DNA of 64,000 bases from Psychromonas sp. L1A2 (GTDB lineage Bacteria; Pseudomonadota; Gammaproteobacteria; Enterobacterales; Psychromonadaceae), in contig NZ_WUAG01000002.1 in the NCBI RefSeq assembly GCF_009828855.1, positions 620,001 to 684,000 of the forward strand. Reading direction: 5' to 3'. The notes under the pieces were generated by a model, which was not told the DNA's origin, searched no databases, and worked only from the letters and a program-made list of their open reading frames with translations. Shown in pieces: positions 57,041 through 64,000 of the stretch; position 1 is the first letter of the stretch; every line of letters begins with the position of its first letter. The translations under genes and the position numbers were made by a program.

Positions 57041-57244
57041 ATGTTTCTATATCCTAACAGGAAAAAAGCAATGGTTATTTTCGCTATCATTACTGCGATA
57101 ATATCCTTATTTTCCTACGGTATACACATCCTATTTATTACCAATGAAAAAAAGAGTGAAAATATATGGCTAGGAAGCATAATGGTGTCAACTTTTTCAG
57201 TTGTATCGTTAACAGGTGTCCCTTTAATCATGTACAACCATTGA
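57041..57244 (+). CDS. Small membrane protein, unknown
   Basis: This 67-residue reading frame encodes two hydrophobic helices (about 10-32 and 42-63) separated by a charged loop (TNEKKSENIWLG). It lies in the glycosyltransferase cluster between GT25 and GT4 genes, in the same direction. It begins ATGTTTCTATATCCTAACAG with GAGGGTACTGGA upstream, a reasonable ribosome site. The function is unknown, and it could be a chance frame, but its membrane pattern and setting favour a real small protein. Confidence 0.55.
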   Translation: MFLYPNRKKAMVIFAIITAIISLFSYGIHILFITNEKKSENIWLGSIMVSTFSVVSLTGVPLIMYNH

Positions 57245-57326
57245 CCTTATATTTTTTATTAATCTATCTTACAATGCATGAAACCGCTATACCTCTGAGC
57301 GTCTCATCTGACAGGACAAAAAATCA

Positions 57327-58403
57327 ATGAATATACTAATTTGCAGTTCCTACAAACACGCATGGAACAGTGTTAGACCTGAAGCAGAAATGTTTATTGA
57401 ATTTGTTAAACTGGGACATAACGTGACAGTTATGACCCAAGGGGACTCTGAATATACACAACGATTTATTGATAATGGCGTCCATGTTATTGATTGCTAC
57501 CCCAGTAAGAAAATATGCATAAAAAACATTAAAAAAATCAAAAAAGTATTAAAAGAATACAGCATTGATATTTGCTATGCTTTTAATTCAAAAACCATCC
57601 CTAATGCAGCATTTGCCTGCATTGGTACAAAGGTAAAGTTAGTTGCTTACCGGGGAACAACAGGTGGTTTATATCGACATGATCCCTCTGCTTATTTAAC
57701 CCAGTTACATCCCCGCGTTGATGGTATTATTTGCGTTTCCAATGCAGTAACAAATGATGTAAAAAAACGAGTTTGGAAAAACAAAAATAATGTAGTTACT
57801 ATCTATAAGGGTCATCGATTAGATTGGTATCAGGTAGAACCGACACAACGCGCAGAGTTTAATTTAACTAATAATGACATCATTGCAGTTTGTGCAGCGC
57901 ACGTTCGACCAAGTAAAGGTATTTCGGTATTAATCGGAGCTACACATTACATAAAAAATAAAAATTTCCACCTTATTTTAGCAGGCAGTGGTTTTGAAGC
58001 TCATTTTGATGAAATAAAAGCAAGTCCAATGTTAGATAGAATCCATTATATTGGGCATAGAACAGACATTCCTTCTTTAATGACCATGGCAGACTTTCAG
58101 GTTCAACCATCGATTAGTGGTGAAGGTTTACCAAGAACCATCATTGAAGCAATGGCAAATAAAACTACATCTATTGTAACAACAGCAGGAGGATCACCTG
58201 AACTAGTTGTCGATGGGGAGACTGGTTACGTGGTTAAAGCTGGAAATGCTATGGCCTTTGGTGAAGCAATGAATAAATTGATTTCAAATAAAAACCAAAT
58301 ACGAGTGATGAGCGAAGCTGCACAGCATCGCTTGAATGAAAAATTTAATTCAAAAAACACTGTTGATGAGCACTTAGCTTTCTTTGAAAAGCTTTTGGTT
58401 TAA
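57327..58403 (+). CDS. Family 4 glycosyltransferase
   Basis: This is a 358-residue GT4 (GT-B fold) enzyme. The N-terminal lobe begins MNILICSSYKHAWNSVRPEAEMFIEF. The C-terminal lobe begins AAHVRPSKGISVLIGA and contains the donor-binding pattern GEGLPRTIIEAMANKT with the second Glu of the EX7E motif, and then VVDGETGYVV. These are standard GT4 marks. It is cytosolic or peripheral on the inner membrane, and adds a sugar to a lipid-linked or core oligosaccharide. AGGACAAAAAATCA upstream of ATG gives a modest ribosome site. The donor is unknown. Confidence 0.92.
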   Translation: MNILICSSYKHAWNSVRPEAEMFIEFVKLGHNVTVMTQGDSEYTQRFIDNGVHVIDCYPSKKICIKNIKKIKKVLKEYSIDICYAFNSKTIPNAAFACIGTKVKLVAYRGTTGGLYRHDPSAYLTQLHPRVDGIICVSNAVTNDVKKRVWKNKNNVVTIYKGHRLDWYQVEPTQRAEFNLTNNDIIAVCAAHVRPSKGISVLIGATHYIKNKNFHLILAGSGFEAHFDEIKASPMLDRIHYIGHRTDIPSLMTMADFQVQPSISGEGLPRTIIEAMANKTTSIVTTAGGSPELVVDGETGYVVKAGNAMAFGEAMNKLISNKNQIRVMSEAAQHRLNEKFNSKNTVDEHLAFFEKLLV

Positions 58404-58501
58404 CTTTAATGATTATAACTACCGTTTTAACAAAACAGCAAAATACTATCTCTTAAATTAGTGTGCTGTAATAATATAATATTTTAATTAGGTTAATTTT
58501 T

Positions 58502-59413
58502 ATGAATAATTTATTAAAGTCAATTAGACGAATATTGATACGGCCTAAATTGAATAAAGTAGAACCAGATTCAAGTTTGGTTAATGAATTTTTCAAGCAT
58601 AATTGTGATGGGGTATCTTCAAAAACAATTTGGATTTTTTGGGATTCAGGGTTATATGATGCACCTGATGTTGTACAATTATCTTATTCAAGTTGGTTAA
58701 GAGAAAACCCTGATTATGATGTTGTTTTTCTTGATAGTAGTAATATCGCGCATTATGTAAAACCTAATTGGGATTCTTTTTTTAATCATTGTTCGGTTAA
58801 ATTGGGAGCTGCAGGAAAATCCGATTTATTAAGATTATATCTGCTTTATAATTATGGTGGAGTTTGGGTAGATGCAACTACATTTTGCTTAAAACCATTA
58901 TCTGACTGGCTTAATATCAATGATAATGAGTTTTTTTCTTTTAAGGAAAAAGCCGCATCTGATAGACAACTAGTATCGTGGTTTTTAGTTTGTAAAAAAC
59001 ATAATGAAATCGCAGGATTTTTACTTAGAGAATCTCTTAACTACTTAACAAGAAATAGAAAATATATTCTTGATGTTATTGGGTTAAAATCTACATATAA
59101 ACTTACCAAGCTAGACAATCTAATAGGGAGAGAATGTAGCGGGCATTTACTATTAAATCATCTTGAATCAAGAGGGTACGCTCCATATTTTTGGGTTTTC
59201 TATTTATTTAATGAAGTAATTAAGAATAAAAAAATAGCTTGTTTATGGTCAAATGAAATATACCCTTATGATTATGCAGAACTAGATGATGATATAAATA
59301 CATTTATGAACAGCGTTGTATCAAAGCAAACTTATAGAGAAAAATATATAAAGAAAGAAAACTATAAGACACGTAAAAAAATATTGATAGCCCAAGCAGA
59401 TAGAAATCACTAG
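58502..59413 (+). CDS. Capsular polysaccharide synthesis-type glycosyltransferase
   Basis: This 303-residue protein matches the Caps_synth/GT32-like group. The opening KTIWIFWDSGLYDAPDVVQLSYSSW is the family's WxxWxxG-type lead. AAGKSDLLRLYLLYNYGGVWVDATT (about 101-125) holds the conserved SD-LR-x-Y-L-L-x-x-x-GG-x-W-x-D pattern, with a DxD-like metal motif given here as WVDAT. It is likely to transfer a hexose to a polysaccharide or core acceptor. A Lys-rich N-terminus and C-terminus are typical of these AT-rich locus genes. It lies 98 bp after the GT4 gene, the last of the rightward block. Confidence 0.85.
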   Translation: MNNLLKSIRRILIRPKLNKVEPDSSLVNEFFKHNCDGVSSKTIWIFWDSGLYDAPDVVQLSYSSWLRENPDYDVVFLDSSNIAHYVKPNWDSFFNHCSVKLGAAGKSDLLRLYLLYNYGGVWVDATTFCLKPLSDWLNINDNEFFSFKEKAASDRQLVSWFLVCKKHNEIAGFLLRESLNYLTRNRKYILDVIGLKSTYKLTKLDNLIGRECSGHLLLNHLESRGYAPYFWVFYLFNEVIKNKKIACLWSNEIYPYDYAELDDDINTFMNSVVSKQTYREKYIKKENYKTRKKILIAQADRNH

Positions 59414-59575
59414 AAATAGATCAACTGAAAAATATTTTTTAAATTATATACAAGAGTATTATTCTTTAAAAAATTGAGAGTCTATTATAATTTTGAGCGA
59501 TTTCCATAACATTTAAAATAATAGAAGTCAGCAATAGTTGTAATGAACCTCTATTAATAACAGAGGTTCAAAAGT

Positions 59576-60343
59576 TTAAGTTTTATTATTCTCCAAAAGC
59601 CACAATCCAACATATTTATTAAAATTTACTTGAGCATAAGTCATCGCCATAATAAAACCAATGCTACCATCTAAAAATCCACGACGTATTACATAGATTA
59701 AAAAGAAAGTCCAAGTAGCTCTCAACAGAGCGACAAATAAGCCATTGGACTTTTTATTTTTACGAAAATACTTTTGAGATCCTAACCAAGCATAGTCACA
59801 TGCTTTATCTAAACCATGCTTATAGTCTCTATGTGTATAATGTAATAACAAACCATTTAATACGCCGTATTTTTTTCCTGATGGAACAATAGTTTCATGT
59901 ACTTCATCTAGTGTAAAGTAGGCGCCATCCCGTTTAAACAAACGTAAAACAGCTCTAGCGCTACGCCCATATTTTAATGTTTTCCCATATATGGTCACTC
60001 CCCAGGGAAGTTTGAATGCATCTTGTTCTATCGCACTTTGTGATAATAATTTCTTAAGTGCATTTTGCATTTTTGTATCAAGCGCTTCATCTGCATCAAT
60101 AGATAAGACCCATTCACATGTTGCTTTATCTAAGGCGCGCTGCTTTTGTTTTCCAAATCCAGGCCAATCAGTCACGAACACATGATTTGTATAGCTTTCA
60201 CATATTGAAACAGTGGAGTCGGTTGAACCACTATCTAAAACGATAATCTCATCAGCGAGTTCTGATACTGATTTTAAACAACGCTCTACACGATCTCCTT
60301 CATTTTTAGTAATTAAAATTACTGATAATGTATGCTTCTTCAT
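59576..60343 (-). CDS. waaE: LPS core glycosyltransferase, WaaE-like (family 2)
   Basis: This 255-residue GT2 enzyme has HTLSVILITKNEGDRVERCLKSV, then EIIVLDSGSTDSTVSI and the DxD-type motif SIDADEAL, after which GVTIYGKTLKYGRSARAVLRLFKRDGAYFTLDEVHE is the WaaE family block. The C-terminal hydrophobic stretch (about 215-240) suggests membrane association. WaaE adds a glucose to the inner-core heptose in enterobacterial LPS; that the enzyme here does the same is inferred from family. It is transcribed leftward, opposite the previous cluster, 149 bp after the next gene's stop. Confidence 0.85.
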   Translation of the reverse strand: MKKHTLSVILITKNEGDRVERCLKSVSELADEIIVLDSGSTDSTVSICESYTNHVFVTDWPGFGKQKQRALDKATCEWVLSIDADEALDTKMQNALKKLLSQSAIEQDAFKLPWGVTIYGKTLKYGRSARAVLRLFKRDGAYFTLDEVHETIVPSGKKYGVLNGLLLHYTHRDYKHGLDKACDYAWLGSQKYFRKNKKSNGLFVALLRATWTFFLIYVIRRGFLDGSIGFIMAMTYAQVNFNKYVGLWLLENNKT

Positions 60344-60492
60344 TGTTTTTCCTTTTTAACTAACATTTTTAGCTGATATATTTATAATACATACAAAACA
60401 GAGTTGCATAATTCAATATATAAACACCAAATAAGTTAAATTTAATTACGATATTTTAAGGTGTTAAAGCTCAATAACGCCTAAGGCTCTAT

Positions 60493-61533
60493 TTAAAACT
60501 TCCAATACTTTAACTGCTTACGAATTTTAATATTTCTTAAAATATTCATCGGTTTATTATCCACCCAATTATTTTTTAACATATGATCCACAGCATTCAA
60601 TACCCTTAGAGATGACAGCCCATCTAAAAAAGGAGTAACTGAAGGACCATACTCTCTAATGGATTGTAATAGTTCAGGTGAAGCATTTAATGCATCTAAA
60701 ATAGCTGACTCTAAGTTTTTAGGATCATTTATATTAATAAAAGAAGCTAAAGGTTGTCGATTATTTATTGTTACGACAGGTTTATTCAACAATAAGAACT
60801 CTTGAAAAATTGAAGAATTATCACAAACCATAACATCTGCTCGGTGCATGCATTCAATTACTCTATTATTATCCATAAAGATTAGATTATCATTTTCTAA
60901 TGCTTTATATTTTTTAACCGTGGTAGCTGACATTTTAGGATGTAGCGTTACTAACCACTGCCATTTAGAATCTTTACTTAGTCGTTGAATCTCTTCATAT
61001 GCTACTTCTGCGCATGAAAGTGATGGGCTAAAAGTAGATGAAAACAGTATTTGAGGGCATTCATACCGTTTTGATGATTGATAATTAAAAAGGCTGTCTA
61101 ATTTGATCCAACCTGTTTCAACAACATCAAAGTACCGTTTTTTTATTGACTCTTTAATCAATGAAGAAGTTCTTTCAGGGCCTTCAGTGCAATACAAATC
61201 GAATAACCCCCTTTCAGGATAAACGTTGCCTCGTTTACTCTCATTTAATCCATGGAATACTTCAACTTTAAGTCCAGGAATAAAACGAGGTACCCTATCG
61301 CCAGGAACAAAAACCGCATCAGGGTGATACTTAATAGCTAAATCAAGCGTCTTAATTTGAACTTCGTCAGCATGAAGAAAAGAAGGATTAACATCTTCCC
61401 CGATCAATAGCCAACATACTTCGTGTCCTTTCTTTAAAGCCTCTACTTGTAGGGGACGCAAGATATCAAATGAATAATTTTGCTCGACATAAAACAAAAA
61501 TTTATATTTAACAGATATATTTGAATTTTGCAT
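60493..61533 (-). CDS. CDP-glycerol glycerophosphotransferase-like protein
   Basis: This 346-residue protein has the GT-B-like fold of the CDP-glycerol glycerophosphotransferase family. FLFYVEQNYSFDILRPLQVEAL opens it, VFHGLNESKRGNVY holds a His typical of this group, and TLHPKMSATTVKKY plus DVMVCDNSSIFQEFLLLNKPVV mark the donor-binding lobe. Such proteins attach glycerol phosphate or a similar group to cell-surface glycans. Here it lies beside LPS core genes, so it may decorate the core or a side chain. The substrate is not determinable. Its downstream neighbour is the WaaE-like gene, 149 bp away on the same strand. Confidence 0.82.
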   Translation of the reverse strand: MQNSNISVKYKFLFYVEQNYSFDILRPLQVEALKKGHEVCWLLIGEDVNPSFLHADEVQIKTLDLAIKYHPDAVFVPGDRVPRFIPGLKVEVFHGLNESKRGNVYPERGLFDLYCTEGPERTSSLIKESIKKRYFDVVETGWIKLDSLFNYQSSKRYECPQILFSSTFSPSLSCAEVAYEEIQRLSKDSKWQWLVTLHPKMSATTVKKYKALENDNLIFMDNNRVIECMHRADVMVCDNSSIFQEFLLLNKPVVTINNRQPLASFININDPKNLESAILDALNASPELLQSIREYGPSVTPFLDGLSSLRVLNAVDHMLKNNWVDNKPMNILRNIKIRKQLKYWKF

Positions 61534-61622
61534 AAACTAGCCTTTTAAAAGTATATTTCTATCTAAAAATAAAATTAGTGTAAACTATATAAATACTTAG
61601 ATAGCAAACTAACTGATACCAC

Positions 61623-62882
61623 ATGCGAATATTATATACATTACTACTTACTTTAGTGTCCCCTTTTTTTCTTTATTCTCTCTATAAATCAAAACCTAAT
61701 AAGCCTAAGTTTGGGAAACGTTGGCTTGAACATTTTGGGTTTACACCAAGATTAACTGATTCTAGTGATCATGTAGTGTGGTTTCATACTGTTTCAGTAG
61801 GCGAAACGATTGCTGCGACTCCTTTGATAAAGGCTTATCACCAACGTTACCCAACACATACCATTGTTGTGACTACCACCACCAGCACGGGTGCAGAACA
61901 AGCAACAAAAATAGGTGACTTTGTTCAACACCGTTATATGCCTGTTGATTTTTCTTGGACGGTTCATCGTTTTATAACCATCGTAAAACCACAAAAATTA
62001 TTTATTATGGAAACAGAGCTATGGCCAAATACATTAACTATGGCAGCACAGCAGCATATTGAAGTCACCATTCTTAATGCAAGATTGTCAGAGCGTTCCT
62101 TTCTTCGCTACAAGAAATTTCAAGCCGTCTTCAACTTACTTTCTAACCCTATTAGTCAAATATTATGCCAAACACAGGCAGATGCTGATCGTTTCATTGC
62201 CCTTGGCATTGCAACCCGAAAAGTACAAGTGACTGGATCTCTGAAGTTTGATATTGATATATCGCCTGCTGTTATTGAATCAGGAAATAAATTAAGAGAA
62301 AGCATAGGTATAAACCGTCCAGTATGGATTGTCGCAAGTACCCATCAAGGTGAAGACGACATTATATTAAGTGCCCATAAAAAGCTCCTCGAAAAGAGAG
62401 ATGACCTATTATTAATCATTGTACCGAGGCACCCAGAGCGTTTTGATCAAGTTGCACAACTAAGTGAACAGCAGGGCTTAAAAATACAACGCAGAACTAC
62501 TACTAAACAAGCTATTGATACTGCTACACAAGTCTTTATTGGTGACACAATGGGCGAAATGCTAACCTTCATTGGAGCTGCTGATGTCTGTTTTATGGGT
62601 GGAAGCTTAATTGGAGAGAAAGTCGGCGGACATAACTTATTAGAACCCGCTGCACTAGCAAAACCTTGTTTAACCGGCCCAAGTTATTACAACTTTAAGT
62701 TAATCACAGAGCAATTATTAGCCGTTAATGCCTGCACTATCTGTAATGATAGTGAAGCAATCGTTAAGGCTGTCAAACAGCTAATAGATGATAAAGCGTT
62801 GCGAAAAAGTGCTGGAGATGCCGCTTTACAAATAGTCAATACGAGCAAAGGTGCACTACAAAAAACCTTAAACTTACTGTAA
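61623..62882 (+). CDS. waaA: Kdo transferase WaaA (KdtA)
   Basis: This is the family 30 glycosyltransferase that attaches 3-deoxy-D-manno-octulosonic acid to lipid A. It has 419 residues. The N-terminal membrane helix (1-20) anchors it to the inner membrane. Markers are VWFHTVSVGETIAATPLI, METELWPNTL, ILNARLSERSFLRYKKF and the C-terminal GGSLIGEKVGGHNLLEPAAL with EPAAxxKP for donor binding. The length is normal (about 420-425). It begins 89 bp after the divergent CDP-glycerol transferase-like gene start. Next to kdkA, it makes the phosphorylated single-Kdo core seen in some marine species possible. Confidence 0.97.
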   Translation: MRILYTLLLTLVSPFFLYSLYKSKPNKPKFGKRWLEHFGFTPRLTDSSDHVVWFHTVSVGETIAATPLIKAYHQRYPTHTIVVTTTTSTGAEQATKIGDFVQHRYMPVDFSWTVHRFITIVKPQKLFIMETELWPNTLTMAAQQHIEVTILNARLSERSFLRYKKFQAVFNLLSNPISQILCQTQADADRFIALGIATRKVQVTGSLKFDIDISPAVIESGNKLRESIGINRPVWIVASTHQGEDDIILSAHKKLLEKRDDLLLIIVPRHPERFDQVAQLSEQQGLKIQRRTTTKQAIDTATQVFIGDTMGEMLTFIGAADVCFMGGSLIGEKVGGHNLLEPAALAKPCLTGPSYYNFKLITEQLLAVNACTICNDSEAIVKAVKQLIDDKALRKSAGDAALQIVNTSKGALQKTLNLL

Positions 62883-63044
62883 AAAATTAATGAAACACAA
62901 TAAGTAAAGATCTCATAAATATTTATAGTTGAATATTGATAGTTAAATATTGAAGTTAATTAGTAATGTTAAGTTACTCAAGATTAACGCTTTCCAAACA
63001 TGAAAAAATCTTAAATATTGTTAAGTGTGAAAGTTTCTTAAACT

Positions 63045-63749
63045 TCACACTTGTTGATAACTGACTACGAGAGATTGCCAATCAGCTTCACACCAATGAA
63101 TAGATCTCTTTTTAAGCTCTTTACGAAAAGAACGTAATAAACGTTGTAGGTTATTCTCCTTCCAACTATCTCCAACTTGTTGATAACATTTATCGAAATC
63201 AATAATCCAAACCCGACCATCTTTATCTAATAAAATATTATGAATATTCAGATCAGTATGATTGACCTGTGCTTGATGCAGTTTTTTAATTTCTTTACCA
63301 ATATTTAAATATTCATGTTTCGTTAATTCTCTTTGCTGTAGCAGATCCACTAGATCTGACGCGGCAGGAATTTTTTCAGATAAAATATTAGCTTTATACA
63401 ATAAACCACAACGTTTAACATTAGCGGCAATGGGTGTTGGTACATTAACGCCTTGCCCTTGCAAATGATTTAATAAATGAAACTCTGCGATACTTCGCGC
63501 TTTTTGATAGCCAGTAAAAAAATAGCTATCAGATATTATTTTTCCAAATAATCCACCTCGACAATAGTGACGTAATGCGGCTTGTATGCTATCAAGCTCA
63601 ACAAACCAAGTCGTCCCACGCCCTTGCGCGCTACCGATAACCTTCGCTTTATTCTGCCAATATTGTGGATCAAAACATTCAGATACATCATCAATCAACT
63701 TTTCATTGTAAATAGTATATGCACCTTGGCTTTGAATAATTTTGAACAT
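63045..63749 (-). CDS. kdkA: Kdo kinase KdkA
   Basis: This is a 234-residue kinase of the InaA/KdkA group, which phosphorylates Kdo at O-4 of the lipid A-Kdo core. The catalytic loop is HTDLNIHNILLD (Asp in HTDL), and the metal-binding motif is WIIDFDKC, in the place of DFG. The N-terminal ATP-binding half carries GRGTTWFVEL and the invariant RHYCRGGLFGK. It is convergent with waaA, 162 bp between stops. In organisms with a monofunctional WaaA, KdkA replaces the second Kdo by phosphate; which type of WaaA this is cannot be read from sequence by eye. Confidence 0.94.
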   Translation of the reverse strand: MFKIIQSQGAYTIYNEKLIDDVSECFDPQYWQNKAKVIGSAQGRGTTWFVELDSIQAALRHYCRGGLFGKIISDSYFFTGYQKARSIAEFHLLNHLQGQGVNVPTPIAANVKRCGLLYKANILSEKIPAASDLVDLLQQRELTKHEYLNIGKEIKKLHQAQVNHTDLNIHNILLDKDGRVWIIDFDKCYQQVGDSWKENNLQRLLRSFRKELKKRSIHWCEADWQSLVVSYQQV

Positions 63750-63852
63750 CTTGTTAACCTTTTAATAAATACTCGCGACTCCAAAAATATTGAAACCTAA
63801 AATAACGTTAATATTGTATACTGAATAAAATCACTTGGAATATCATACTACT

Positions 63853-64000
63853 ATGCCATTATTTTCAACAGCACCTAAATCGATATGTCTTCTACGTTTA
63901 TCAGCTATTGGCGATGTATGCCATGCTGTTGCTATGGTACAAGCAATTCAAAAGCAATGGCCAAGCACCAAGATAACCTGGATCATGGGAAAAATAGAAG
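63853..64000 (+). CDS. LPS heptosyltransferase I-like gene, start only
   Basis: The first 49 residues read MPLFSTAPKSICLLRLSAIG, then DVCHAVAMVQAIQKQWPSTKITWI, a typical family 9 glycosyltransferase N-terminus (RLSAIGDVCHA is the signature of heptosyltransferase I). It adds the first heptose to Kdo in LPS inner core synthesis. It is divergent from kdkA, and continues past the window end. Confidence 0.82.
   Translation, partial: MPLFSTAPKSICLLRLSAIGDVCHAVAMVQAIQKQWPSTKITWIMGKIE

Overview
The window is a chromosomal segment of an AT-rich marine gammaproteobacterium. The gene set (lptFG-pepA-holC-valS, ilvGM-ilvD, metNIQ with a MetJ operator, glpE, a waaA/kdkA lipopolysaccharide core locus, a PEP-CTERM-like protein, many short inverted-repeat elements) and the low GC content fit Psychromonas or a close relative in the Alteromonadales/Vibrionales. 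This assignment is inferred from gene content, not from a database match.

Layout. 1-3830 (minus strand): an energy-coupling-factor metal transporter (DUF4198 protein, CbiM, NikL-like protein, CbiQ, CbiO) behind a cobalamin riboswitch, so cobalt is the likely substrate. 4121-4942: a decayed VOC-family gene carrying a fragment of a mobile repeat, then a small HAD hydrolase. 5464-10112: a Hanks-type Ser/Thr kinase, an ECF sigma factor and a lipoprotein whose C-terminal half resembles the kinase's extracytoplasmic domain. This is the most interesting system in the window. 10493-18330: a 5'-nucleotidase, two exported proteins of unknown function, an AraC regulator, an MscS channel and a DUF1348 protein. 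18331-21100: the methionine importer metNIQ. 21361-30323: a PEP-CTERM-like protein, a diguanylate cyclase, a divergent pair of envelope proteins (a repeat-rich lipoprotein with a peptidoglycan-binding domain, and an OmpA-type protein), and a PEBP-YHYH fusion lipoprotein.

30659-32438 is a small, eroded integrative element in tRNA-Leu(CAA): a 56-bp copy of the tRNA 3' end, a zinc-ribbon protein and a truncated tyrosine integrase. 32621-50052 is mostly housekeeping: RDD protein, lptG/lptF, pepA-holC-valS, a solute-binding-like protein, the ComM/YifB ATPase, a GlcG-like protein, an array of about 160-bp repeats, then ilvG-ilvM-ilvD. 50208-54115 holds a voltage-gated-type potassium channel, transketolase, a small conserved protein and GlpE. 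54368-64000 is the lipopolysaccharide core/outer sugar locus: AT-rich glycosyltransferases interrupted by an IS3-family remnant, then waaE-like, CDP-glycerol-transferase-like, waaA, kdkA and the start of a heptosyltransferase.

At least three families of short inverted-repeat elements (MITE-like) recur. Family I is about 260 bp with ATACCCGTTA ends, family II about 196 bp with TAACCTC...CTGG ends, and family III 160-196 bp with TACCAAT ends. They fill most of the longer intergenic gaps, and one family I fragment lies inside the VOC pseudogene.
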